A stretch of 64,000 nt of DNA from Litoribaculum gwangyangense. Lineage in GTDB: Bacteria; Bacteroidota; Bacteroidia; Flavobacteriales; Flavobacteriaceae. The stretch is taken from the NCBI RefSeq assembly GCF_039543505.1, contig NZ_BAABJW010000001.1, forward strand, positions 558,001 to 622,000, in the 5' to 3' direction. Shown here in pieces: positions 1-8,602 of this stretch; the stretch's first letter is position 1; each line of letters starts with the position of its first letter. The translations under genes were made by a program, and so were the position numbers. The notes under the pieces are model-generated. The model had not been told where the DNA came from. It searched no databases and saw only the letters and a program-made list of their open reading frames with translations.

Positions 1-1
1 T

Positions 2-1654
2 GAACGTGGTATTACTATCAAGTCGCACGCGATTCAAATGGATTATGAATACCAAGGTGAAAAATATGTTTTAAACTTGATTGACACCCCTGGCCATGTG
101 GATTTTAGTTATGAAGTGTCCCGTTCCATCGCAGCCTGTGAGGGTGCCCTATTAATTGTAGATGCCGCCCAAAGTATTCAAGCACAAACCATTTCTAATT
201 TATATTTAGCTTTAGAAAACGACCTGGAAATTATTCCTGTATTAAATAAAGTGGATTTACCAAGTGCTAATCCAGAGGAAGTTACCGATGACATTGTTGA
301 TTTATTGGGTTGTAAACCAGAAGAAGTAATTCATGCCAGTGGTAAAACTGGCTTTGGTGTTGACAATATTTTAGCGGCCATTATTGAGCGTATTCCAGCC
401 CCAAAGGGCGATCCAAATGGACCTTTACAAGCCTTGATTTTTGATTCCGTTTATAACACCTTTCGAGGTATTGAGACCTACTTTAGAGTGTTTAATGGTG
501 AAATCAAAAAAGGACAACATATAAAATTTGTAGCTACTAAAAAAGATTATTATGCTGATGAGGTAGGTACTTTAAAGTTAACCCAAGTTGCCAAACAAAG
601 CGTGAAAGCTGGTGATGTTGGTTATTTAATAACCGGTATCAAAACCGCTAAAGAAGTAAAAGTTGGTGATACCATTACGGATTTCGCAAATCCAACTACC
701 AATATTGTTGAAGGTTTTGAAGATGTAAAGCCCATGGTATTTGCAGGTATTTACCCTGTAGATACTGAAGATTATGAAGAGCTAAGAAATTCCATGGAAA
801 AACTTCAGCTTAATGATGCGTCTCTTGTGTTTCAAGCTGAAAGTTCTGCGGCTCTTGGTTTTGGATTTCGTTGTGGTTTCCTGGGTATGCTTCATATGGA
901 AATTATACAAGAACGTTTGGAGCGTGAATTTGATATGACGGTTATTACAACGGTTCCCAACGTGTCGTATTTAGCTTATACCAATAAAAACCCAGAAACT
1001 CCAATAATAGTAAATAACCCATCAGACCTTCCTGAACCTTCAACCTTAAATCGTGTTGAGGAGCCATACATTAAAGCCACCATTATTACCAAGGCTGATT
1101 TTATTGGAAATGTGATGTCTCTTTGTATCGAAAAACGCGGGAACATAACCAATCAAACGTATTTAACACCAGAACGTGTTGAACTAACTTTCGAGATGCC
1201 TCTCGCTGAGATTGTTTTCGATTTTTATGACAGACTGAAAACGGTTTCAAAAGGCTATGCCTCCTTTGATTACCATCCAATAGGGATGAAAACATCAAAA
1301 TTGGTACGATTAGACATTTTGTTAAATGCACAACCTGTTGATGCGCTTTCAGCGTTAATACACGCTGATAATGCTCAAAATATAGGCAGGAAAATGTGTG
1401 AGAAACTAAAAGAATTGATACCTCGCCAACAATTCGATATCCCCATTCAAGCGGCGATTGGGGCAAAAATTATTTCCAGAGAAACCATAAAAGCACTTCG
1501 TAAAGATGTAACCGCTAAATGTTACGGTGGCGATATTTCCCGTAAACGAAAATTGCTTGAAAAACAGAAAAAAGGGAAGAAGCGTATGCGACAAGTTGGT
1601 AATGTAGAAATTCCCCAGCAGGCCTTTATGGCTGTTTTAAAATTAAATGATTAA
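2..1654 (+). CDS. lepA: Elongation factor 4 (LepA), 5' end cut by window edge
   Basis: This is the 3' part of the ribosome back-translocating GTPase EF4/LepA. The open frame runs in from the left edge; the first codons read ERGITIKSHA, the switch I/G2 region, so only about 45-50 residues including the P-loop are missing. G3 (DTPGHVDF) and G4 (NKVDLP) follow. Elongation-factor beta-barrel and alpha/beta domains come next, and the basic C-terminal tail (KKGKKRMRQVG...) is specific to LepA. An internal ATG at 38 is not the true start. The gene ends at a strong bidirectional terminator. It acts in the cytosol on translating ribosomes. No internal damage is seen. Confidence 0.97.
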   Translation, partial: ERGITIKSHAIQMDYEYQGEKYVLNLIDTPGHVDFSYEVSRSIAACEGALLIVDAAQSIQAQTISNLYLALENDLEIIPVLNKVDLPSANPEEVTDDIVDLLGCKPEEVIHASGKTGFGVDNILAAIIERIPAPKGDPNGPLQALIFDSVYNTFRGIETYFRVFNGEIKKGQHIKFVATKKDYYADEVGTLKLTQVAKQSVKAGDVGYLITGIKTAKEVKVGDTITDFANPTTNIVEGFEDVKPMVFAGIYPVDTEDYEELRNSMEKLQLNDASLVFQAESSAALGFGFRCGFLGMLHMEIIQERLEREFDMTVITTVPNVSYLAYTNKNPETPIIVNNPSDLPEPSTLNRVEEPYIKATIITKADFIGNVMSLCIEKRGNITNQTYLTPERVELTFEMPLAEIVFDFYDRLKTVSKGYASFDYHPIGMKTSKLVRLDILLNAQPVDALSALIHADNAQNIGRKMCEKLKELIPRQQFDIPIQAAIGAKIISRETIKALRKDVTAKCYGGDISRKRKLLEKQKKGKKRMRQVGNVEIPQQAFMAVLKLND

Positions 1655-1655
1655 T

Positions 1656-1685
1656 AAAAAACCCATCTAATTAGATGGGTTTTTT
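1656..1685. terminator. Bidirectional intrinsic terminator between lepA and a convergent lipoprotein gene
   Basis: A perfect 15-bp inverted repeat with no extra loop bases: AAAAAACCCATCTAA followed by TTAGATGGGTTTTTT. The A-run on one side and T-run on the other let it end transcripts from both the lepA side (+) and the lipoprotein gene (-). Confidence 0.9.
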
Positions 1686-1693
1686 ATGATTCG

Positions 1694-1966
1694 CTAATTA
1701 CAAATTGCTCCAAATTCTTCATAAGCAGCAATAAATTCTGCAAATGTAACTCCTTCATCTAGTTCTTCAATTTCTTCTTGACCAAAAGCCGTAATAGTAA
1801 TTGTACCATCACCATTGTCACAAAATTCAGAAATTATAGTTTCACCTAATATTTCTAAATTACAGGTTTGACATGCTTCAATGACATTTTTATTGTCATC
1901 ATCGCTACCACATCCTGTAAAACATAATACTGCAAAAACGAAGGCACTAAATGTTAACTTTTTCAT
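1694..1966 (-). CDS. Small predicted lipoprotein, unknown function
   Basis: Not recognised as a named family. The frame can be opened from 2020, but the start at 1966 is preferred because it gives a normal lipoprotein signal peptide: MKKLTFSAFVFAVLCFTGC, with lipobox FTGC and then the GSDDDNK spacer common in surface-exposed Bacteroidota lipoproteins. The mature part is about 70 residues, acidic, with a CxxC pair (CQTCNLE) and two further cysteines (EFCDN and AICN at the end), so disulphides are possible. It is convergent with lepA and shares its terminator. Location in the outer membrane is inferred from the signal. Confidence 0.7.
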   Translation of the reverse strand: MKKLTFSAFVFAVLCFTGCGSDDDNKNVIEACQTCNLEILGETIISEFCDNGDGTITITAFGQEEIEELDEGVTFAEFIAAYEEFGAICN

Positions 1967-2400
1967 TAAATTGATTTTAGAATTAACCGAAATATGACTC
2001 TTATTTTTAAAATAACCCATTATTTCTAAAACATTCTACCGGTTTTCCGAAAAAGCATCATAATTGAATCCCTTGTTAAAGATTTCTAATTAAATCTTGT
2101 GTTAAAGAGTTAAAACAACAAAAATATAAAGGTTTCAATTTTTTTTCATTACAGTCTTTTTAAAAAAATTCATTTTATAGGCAGTAAGGCTACTTATACA
2201 TTAGATTAAAGTTGTTTTCAATTTATTTTCTTTTTTAATTCCTTCCAACAACGTACTTCATATCCAGAATGCTCTTTAAATTTTATGAAAAATTAAGACT
2301 AAATTCAGGTAATTACTCCTTTTTTTTAGGGATAATTTTGATTATCTTCATTTATCCATTAAATTCTTTAAAAATATTATTTCAACAAAGTTATTAACAA

Positions 2401-2408
2401 TATTTTTG
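2401..2408 (+). promoter_or_regulatory. Possible -7 promoter box for the glg operon
   Basis: TATTTTTG fits the Bacteroidota -7 consensus TAnnTTTG, about 80 bases before the glgM start. No TTG is found at the expected upstream distance, so this is a weak call. Confidence 0.35.
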
Positions 2409-2422
2409 TATGTTTATGAACT

Positions 2423-2457
2423 AACGTTCCTTTCCTTTAAACAAAAGGAATGGCGTT
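2423..2457 (+). promoter_or_regulatory. Inverted repeat in the glg operon leader
   Basis: AACG-TTCCTTT pairs with AAAGGAA-(TGG)-CGTT: eleven base pairs with a three-base bulge and a loop of about ten bases, ending 32 bases before the glgM ATG. It lacks a T-run, so it is more likely an operator or leader hairpin than a terminator. Confidence 0.35.
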
Positions 2458-2489
2458 AAACAAAGATTTTTTATAATTAACAGGTTTTT

Positions 2490-3692
2490 ATGAAAGCACT
2501 TTTTTATACAAGAGAATTCCCTCCCTATGTTTACGGTGGTGCCGGGGTTCATGTTGAATATTTAGCTGATGAACTAGCTAAGTTAATGGATGTTGAAGTA
2601 AGATGTTTTGGCGACCAAGATGCTAGCTCCCATAACCTAACCGTTAAAGGATTTCCTTATGAAAACGCTATTTTTGATGCTACGAACAGCAAACTTAAAG
2701 CCGTTTTACAAACTTTAAACACTTGTGTTCATATGAATGCAGAAACGATTGATGCAGATGTAGTTCACTGCCACACATGGTATGCACAGTTTGCTGGAAT
2801 CATTGCAAAGTTATGCTATGGTACTCCTTTAGTAATAACAACACATTCACTTGAACCTTTGCGCCCTTGGAAACGAGAACAATTAGGTAGAGGTTACGAT
2901 GCGTCTTCATGGGTTGAAAAAACAGCCATTGAAATGGCAGATGCCGTTATTGCTGTTTCAGAAGAAACGAAAGTAGATGTACTCAAGCATTTTAATGTTG
3001 AAGAAAATAAAGTTAAAGTTATTTATAACGGAATAAATCTTAAACAATATAAAACTACCTCTGATACATCAACTTTAGATGAATATGGTGTTGATAAATC
3101 AAAGCCTTACGTGCTATTTGTCGGAAGAATTACGCGACAAAAAGGAATTATCCATTTAGTAAATGCGATAAAATATATTGATGTAGATACTCAAATTGTT
3201 CTTTGTGCAGGTGCGCCCGATACCAAAGAAATTGGCAAAGAAATGGAAGATGCAGTTAATGCCGTTAAAAAAACAAGAGATAATGTTATTTGGATTGATA
3301 AAATGCTCGAAAAAGCGCAAATAATCCAATTATATTCTCATGCTGATGTTTTTTGTTGCCCTTCAATTTATGAGCCTTTTGGCATCATAAATATTGAAGC
3401 TATGGCATGTAATACAGCTGTGGTGGCAAGTGCTGTTGGCGGTATAAAAGAAGTTGTTGTTGATGGCGAAACTGGAATTTTAGTGCCTCTAGAACAACAA
3501 AATGTGGCGCCATTTGAACCAATAAATCCTGATAAATTTTCAAGAGATTTAGCAAACGGAATAAACAAAGTAATATCAAACAAAAGCTTGAAAGAAACGA
3601 TGGCAAAAAATGGTAGAAAACGTGTTGAAGATTATTTTGATTGGGAAGCTATCGCTAAACAAGTTGAGGCATTATACAAGTCATTAATTTAA
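2490..3692 (+). CDS. glgM: GlgM/actinobacterial-type glycogen synthase (GT4 glycosyltransferase)
   Basis: A GT-B glycosyltransferase of 400 residues, close to the size of actinobacterial GlgM (about 390). The N-terminus MKALFYTREFPPYVYGGAGV matches the family once named glgA of Corynebacterium type. The C-terminal half has the GT4 E-x7-E motif (E295, E303, in YEPFGIINIE) and nucleotide-sugar-binding features. Known members use ADP-glucose; mycobacterial GlgM mainly joins it to glucose-1-phosphate to give maltose-1-phosphate, the GlgE donor. glgC, glgE, mak and glgB follow directly, which favours that role over classical GlgA elongation. The alternative is a conventional glucan synthase; only an assay would separate them. 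Confidence 0.85.
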   Translation: MKALFYTREFPPYVYGGAGVHVEYLADELAKLMDVEVRCFGDQDASSHNLTVKGFPYENAIFDATNSKLKAVLQTLNTCVHMNAETIDADVVHCHTWYAQFAGIIAKLCYGTPLVITTHSLEPLRPWKREQLGRGYDASSWVEKTAIEMADAVIAVSEETKVDVLKHFNVEENKVKVIYNGINLKQYKTTSDTSTLDEYGVDKSKPYVLFVGRITRQKGIIHLVNAIKYIDVDTQIVLCAGAPDTKEIGKEMEDAVNAVKKTRDNVIWIDKMLEKAQIIQLYSHADVFCCPSIYEPFGIINIEAMACNTAVVASAVGGIKEVVVDGETGILVPLEQQNVAPFEPINPDKFSRDLANGINKVISNKSLKETMAKNGRKRVEDYFDWEAIAKQVEALYKSLI

Positions 3693-3723
3693 AATTACTA
3701 TACACTAATTAAAACTATAAGAC

Positions 3724-4989
3724 ATGATAAACGATAAGGTTTTAGCAATCATTTTGGGTGGCGGACAAGGCTCAAGATTATATCCTTTAACAGATCAACG
3801 CTCTAAACCGGCAGTTCCTATTGCTGGAAAATACCGGTTAGTAGATATTCCTATTTCAAACTGTATTAATGCGGATATTAAACGCATGTTTGTATTAACA
3901 CAATTTAATTCTGCTTCATTAAATAGGCATATAAAAGACACTTATCATTTTAGTTTTTTTAGCAGTGCTTTTGTTGACGTTTTAGCTGCAGAACAAACAC
4001 CACACAACAAAACGTGGTTTCAAGGAACGGCAGATGCTGTTCGCCAAAGTATGCATCACTTTTTAAGACATGATTTTGAATATGTTTTAATTTTATCTGG
4101 AGATCAATTATATCAAATGGATTATGAATTGATGATTAATGCGCATGTAGAAAGCAAGGCAGAAATATCAATTGCTACCATTCCTGTTAATGCAAAAGAT
4201 GCTACCTCTTTTGGTATTTTAAAATCTAATAGTGATAGTGTAATAACTTCTTTCATTGAAAAACCAAGCGCTGATTTATTGCCTGACTGGACATCTGAAG
4301 TAAGTGATGATATGAAATCTCAAGGTAGAAATTATCTGGCCTCCATGGGTATTTATATCTTCAATCGCGATTTATTAATCAAATTAATGTCAGACCCGAC
4401 AACCAATGATTTTGGCAAAGAAATTATTCCTCAATCAATAGAATCTCATAAAACCTTAAGCTATCAATATGAAGGCTATTGGACAGATATTGGAAATATT
4501 GATTCATTTTTTGAAGCTAATATTGGACTCACTGATGATATACCGCAGTTTGATTTATACGATAAGAAAAAGCGTATTTATACCAGAGCACGAATGCTGC
4601 CAACTACAAAACTAGCTGGAACAATGCTCGAAAAAGCAGTTATCGCTGAAGGTTGCATTATTAGCGCCGCTAAAATTGAAAAATCAGTTATTGGTATTCG
4701 CTCCCGAATTGGCAAAGAATCAACCGTGATCAATACCTATATGATGGGTTCGGATTTCTATGAAACATTGGAAGAAATTGACCATAACAAAATTGAAATT
4801 CTTATGGGAATTGGCGAGCGTTGTTTTATAAAAAATGCGATTCTTGATAAAAACTGTAGGATTGGTGACGATGTAAGAATTAATGGAGGAAAGCATCTTG
4901 AAGACAAAGAAACTGATATGTACTCAATAAAAGATGGCATCGTAGTTGTTAAAAAAGGTGCTACCATTCCTAAAGGATACGTTATTTAA
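3724..4989 (+). CDS. glgC: Glucose-1-phosphate adenylyltransferase (ADP-glucose pyrophosphorylase)
   Basis: It makes ADP-glucose from ATP and glucose-1-phosphate, the committed step of bacterial glycogen synthesis. The N-terminal Rossmann domain carries the nucleotidyltransferase signature GGGQGSRLYPLT (residues about 11-22) and the basic PAVPIAGKYRLVDIPISN segment near residues 30-46; GTADAVRQS lies near residue 100. The last third has the left-handed beta-helix hexapeptide repeats. At 421 residues it is the normal length. It lies 31 bases after glgM and 39 before glgE, so it is probably co-transcribed. It is cytosolic and likely under allosteric control as in other GlgC enzymes; that is family knowledge. 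Confidence 0.95.
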   Translation: MINDKVLAIILGGGQGSRLYPLTDQRSKPAVPIAGKYRLVDIPISNCINADIKRMFVLTQFNSASLNRHIKDTYHFSFFSSAFVDVLAAEQTPHNKTWFQGTADAVRQSMHHFLRHDFEYVLILSGDQLYQMDYELMINAHVESKAEISIATIPVNAKDATSFGILKSNSDSVITSFIEKPSADLLPDWTSEVSDDMKSQGRNYLASMGIYIFNRDLLIKLMSDPTTNDFGKEIIPQSIESHKTLSYQYEGYWTDIGNIDSFFEANIGLTDDIPQFDLYDKKKRIYTRARMLPTTKLAGTMLEKAVIAEGCIISAAKIEKSVIGIRSRIGKESTVINTYMMGSDFYETLEEIDHNKIEILMGIGERCFIKNAILDKNCRIGDDVRINGGKHLEDKETDMYSIKDGIVVVKKGATIPKGYVI

Positions 4990-5028
4990 ATCAAAATTTT
5001 TAACCTCTTCTATTTAACCAACTAAGTA

Positions 5029-6966
5029 ATGCAAAACCAAAAGAGAGTTGTTGTTGATTATGTTTTCCCAAGTATTAATTGTGGAGAATTTTATATTAAA
5101 CGTGTTGTTAATGAAATAGTTAACATAGACGCCTATATTCTGGCTGATGGGCATGATGTATTAGGAGCCTCAGTGCTTTACAAACACGAAAAAGAAAAAA
5201 ACTGGCAAGAAACCAGAATGAAATTGGTTGTAAATGATGAATGGAAAGGGGCTTTTACAGTCAAAAAGCAAGGGTTTTATACTTACAAAGTACAAGCTTG
5301 GGTTGATTATGCTTTGAACTGGAGATATGGTTTGATTAGAAAAATTAACGACGGTCAACATGTTTCTTCAGAATTGCTTGAAGGAGCTGAATTCGTAAAA
5401 GCTATCGTGGACAAAGTAAATGCTAAAGACATTGCGTATTTGGAGCATTTACAACACATTTTTAAAAATGAAAACCATTATAGTGAAGCCATAACCGAGG
5501 CAACTTCAGATAGATTATACAAACTGTTTTTTGAAAACCCAATAAAAATACTAGACAATTCATCAAAAGAATACCGAGTATATGTAGATAGAAAAAAGGC
5601 AAGATTTAGCACTTGGTATGAATTTTTTCCACGCTCAACATCAGAACAGCCAGGAATTCACGGAACATTTAATGATTGTAAGCGTATTTTACCACGGGTA
5701 AAAAGCATGGGGTTTGATGTAGTGTACTTGCCCCCTATTCATCCAATTGGTGAAGTGAACCGTAAGGGCAAAAACAACACGACCGAAGCTAAAGAGGGTG
5801 ACGTGGGTTCTACTTGGGGAATTGGTTCTCAACATGGTGGCCATAAAGATACCCACCCACAATTGGGAACTTTGGATGATTTTAAATCTTTAATCCAATG
5901 TGCTAAAGATAATGACATTGAAATTGCTATGGATTATGCGTTACAGGCTGCACCCGATCATCCTTGGGTTAAAGAACACCCCAAATGGTTTAAATGGCGA
6001 CCCGACGGTACAGTGCAATATGCAGAAAATCCACCAAAAAAATATCAAGATATTTTACCCATTTATTGGGAAAGTGAAGATTATAAGGCTTTATGGGACG
6101 AGTGTTTAAGTATTTTAATGTATTGGATTGATTGTGGTATTAAAATATTTAGAGTTGATAATCCGCATACCAAGCCTTTTTATTTCTGGAATTGGATTAT
6201 TTCGCAAGTTAAGGCTAAACATCCTGATGTTATCTTTTTAGCTGAGGCATTCACCGCCCCAAAAGTGATGCAACAATTAGCAAAACAAGGCTACACACAA
6301 TCCTACACCTATTTCACTTGGCGAAATAACAAACATGAGTTAATAGAATATGTTGAGGAATTGACCAAAAGTGAATTAAAAGAATACATGCAACCCAACT
6401 TTTGGCCCAATACGCCCGATATTAACCCCTTTCATTTACAGGGAGCCAACGAATCCAAGCATATTCAACGTTATGTGCTTGCTGGAACCTTAAGTTCTAG
6501 CATTGGTATTTACGGTCCTGTTTTTGAATATATGTTAAGTGATGCTCTAATAGGCCGCGAGGAATATAATAATTCTGAAAAGTTTCAAATCGCTCATTAC
6601 GATTGGAATATTAAAAATAAACTCATTACCATCATTGGAAAAGTGAACTATATAAGACACCATAATGAAGCGCTTCAACAAACCAACAATATAAAATTCT
6701 GTTTCATAGAAAACCACAATTTATTAGCTTTTTATAAATGGAACGACGCTAAAACCAATGAGGTTTTAATTGTTGTAAGTTTAGATGCCTATAATTCTCA
6801 ACAAGGTACTGTTCAACTTCCATTAGGTGAATTAGGTATCAATGCAGGCCAAAATCTCGAGATGCATGATTTAATTACTGATAACCGTTATAATTGGAAT
6901 AATGAGTGGAATTTTGTTGAGCTTCATCCTACCTTACCATTTCATATTTTCAAGATAAACAAATAA
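5029..6966 (+). CDS. glgE: Alpha-1,4-glucan:maltose-1-phosphate maltosyltransferase
   Basis: GH13_3 enzyme that transfers maltosyl units from alpha-maltose-1-phosphate to the end of a 1,4-glucan. It has the family's N-terminal beta domain, a catalytic TIM barrel and a C-terminal beta domain in 645 residues (actinobacterial enzymes about 660-700). The FPRSTSEQPGIHGTF segment is typical of GlgE. The predicted nucleophile is D377 in IFRVDNPHTKPF and the acid/base E406 in LAEAFTAPKVM; both are intact. It lies between glgC and maltokinase with only two bases before the latter, the arrangement expected for the GlgE pathway. Ordinary alpha-amylase is unlikely because of the VDNPHTKPF signature. Confidence 0.93.
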   Translation: MQNQKRVVVDYVFPSINCGEFYIKRVVNEIVNIDAYILADGHDVLGASVLYKHEKEKNWQETRMKLVVNDEWKGAFTVKKQGFYTYKVQAWVDYALNWRYGLIRKINDGQHVSSELLEGAEFVKAIVDKVNAKDIAYLEHLQHIFKNENHYSEAITEATSDRLYKLFFENPIKILDNSSKEYRVYVDRKKARFSTWYEFFPRSTSEQPGIHGTFNDCKRILPRVKSMGFDVVYLPPIHPIGEVNRKGKNNTTEAKEGDVGSTWGIGSQHGGHKDTHPQLGTLDDFKSLIQCAKDNDIEIAMDYALQAAPDHPWVKEHPKWFKWRPDGTVQYAENPPKKYQDILPIYWESEDYKALWDECLSILMYWIDCGIKIFRVDNPHTKPFYFWNWIISQVKAKHPDVIFLAEAFTAPKVMQQLAKQGYTQSYTYFTWRNNKHELIEYVEELTKSELKEYMQPNFWPNTPDINPFHLQGANESKHIQRYVLAGTLSSSIGIYGPVFEYMLSDALIGREEYNNSEKFQIAHYDWNIKNKLITIIGKVNYIRHHNEALQQTNNIKFCFIENHNLLAFYKWNDAKTNEVLIVVSLDAYNSQQGTVQLPLGELGINAGQNLEMHDLITDNRYNWNNEWNFVELHPTLPFHIFKINK

Positions 6967-6968
6967 AT

Positions 6969-8597
6969 ATGACTGGTCAATCTTCTATACAAACAGTAAA
7001 TCCCACTTTTAAAACCACCAAAAGCTGGGAGGAATTGCTTGATAGTGATGACTTTGTAAAGGTTTTTTTATCAGATGTTTTAGAAGATTACATTATCAAA
7101 CAACGGTGGTACGGTGGTAAAGCCAGCAAGCTTAAATATATTGAATTAGCTGAATTTTTTAAAATTCAACAAAAAGGCGAAATTTATTATGGGCTTATTT
7201 TAGAAGTGAATTTTGTTGAGGCCTTTTATCAGCATTACTTTTTACCTATTGCTTTTGTTACAGATGAAAATTTTGCAAAAAAAGATAGAATTCTTCCTAT
7301 TCAAATTAAAGACCAAAAAGGGTTTATTATTGATGCTATAAATTTGGAGGCATTTCGAAAGTTGGTTTTTGAACGTATTGCCACTGCCGAACCTATTGAC
7401 AAAACCAAAGTGCAATATCATAAAAGCCATTTGTTTGAAAATATGGTTTATGAATCTTCTCGTTTTATGGGGCTGGAACAGAGCAATACCTCATTGGTTT
7501 ATAATGAAAAATATGTTTTAAAATTCTTCAGGCGCATTTTTGCAGATAAAAACCCTGATTACGAAATGAGTCGGTTTTTATCAGAAAAAAAAGGGTTTAA
7601 AAATACCCCGTCCTATCTTGGAAGTATTAATTTAGTAGATTCCGAAAATACCAACATTACTATTGCCCTAATGCAAGAAATGATTCCCAACGAAGGGGAT
7701 GCTTGGGAATATATGTTGAAAGAATTACATAAGGTGTTTTCGAATTTAGAGTATAAAAATATATCCGTTGATAAGCTTCCAAATACCGAATTATACCAGC
7801 GTTTAATCATCCAAAATATACCTCCTCAAATCATAGATTGGGCCGGTTTAAATTTGTTTTTACAGGTAGAAACTTTGGCAAAACGTACAGCAGAAATGCA
7901 CATTGCGCTAGGCTCCGAGTTTGAAGAAACCGCTTTTACTCCAGCGCATTATAATGGGGATTATACGGTTTGGTTAAAGAACAAAGTCGTTTATCAGTTT
8001 CAAAATAGACTAAATACTATTGAAAACAACATTCATAAACTAGATGGGTTAGCTTTAGAGTTAGCAAAAGAGTTTTTGGATAAAAAAAATAGCATTAGAA
8101 AGCATTTTTTAACGTTTGATTGGACCAAGCTTAAAGGCGAGCGCATACGAATTCATGGTGATTACCATTTAGGGCAAGTACTGGTAAAAAATAACGATTT
8201 TTACATTTTAGATTTTGAAGGTGAGCCAGAAAGCACCATTCGAGACCGAAAAGTAAAACAACCTCCCTTAAAAGATGTGGCAGGTTTATTTAGGTCCTTT
8301 CATTACGCCATTTACGCCACAATTTTTAACAATGGAAAAAGTTATCTTGCAAATCAAGAGTGTTTGTTTAAAGCTGGTGAAATATTATATCGCTACATTA
8401 CGGGTTTATTTATGGGAACTTATGTTACCGAAACTCAAAATGCGAACCTAAACTTAGGATATAACCAAGAGCGTATTTTCATTTTAAAATATTGCTTACT
8501 TGAAAAAGCAATTTACGAGTTGGGTTACGAACTCAATTCACGTCCACAATGGGCCGTTATTCCTTTAAAGGGAGTTTCTAATATTATAAATAATTAA
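6969..8597 (+). CDS. mak: Maltokinase (Mak/Pep2)
   Basis: It phosphorylates maltose to alpha-maltose-1-phosphate with ATP. The N-terminal cap domain contains IIKQRWYGGKASKLK, characteristic of Mak. The C-terminal lobe is an aminoglycoside-phosphotransferase-like kinase fold: catalytic loop HGDYHLGQ (H396-Q403) and metal-binding D415 in ILDFEGEPES. At 542 residues it is somewhat longer than mycobacterial Mak (about 455) but is not fused to trehalose synthase, unlike many proteobacterial versions. It is tightly packed between glgE (2-base gap) and glgB (5-base gap). Annotation pipelines often mislabel this family as trehalose synthase. Confidence 0.88.
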   Translation: MTGQSSIQTVNPTFKTTKSWEELLDSDDFVKVFLSDVLEDYIIKQRWYGGKASKLKYIELAEFFKIQQKGEIYYGLILEVNFVEAFYQHYFLPIAFVTDENFAKKDRILPIQIKDQKGFIIDAINLEAFRKLVFERIATAEPIDKTKVQYHKSHLFENMVYESSRFMGLEQSNTSLVYNEKYVLKFFRRIFADKNPDYEMSRFLSEKKGFKNTPSYLGSINLVDSENTNITIALMQEMIPNEGDAWEYMLKELHKVFSNLEYKNISVDKLPNTELYQRLIIQNIPPQIIDWAGLNLFLQVETLAKRTAEMHIALGSEFEETAFTPAHYNGDYTVWLKNKVVYQFQNRLNTIENNIHKLDGLALELAKEFLDKKNSIRKHFLTFDWTKLKGERIRIHGDYHLGQVLVKNNDFYILDFEGEPESTIRDRKVKQPPLKDVAGLFRSFHYAIYATIFNNGKSYLANQECLFKAGEILYRYITGLFMGTYVTETQNANLNLGYNQERIFILKYCLLEKAIYELGYELNSRPQWAVIPLKGVSNIINN

Positions 8598-8602
8598 AAT
8601 AT

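Larger units (their letters stand above)
2021..2489. other. Long AT-rich intergenic region upstream of the glycogen operon
   Basis: About 470 bases with no credible gene on either strand. It must hold the promoters of the small lipoprotein (-) and of the glgM operon (+). The right-hand part contains a TAnnTTTG-like box and an inverted repeat listed separately; the rest shows only A/T-rich runs. Confidence 0.6.
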
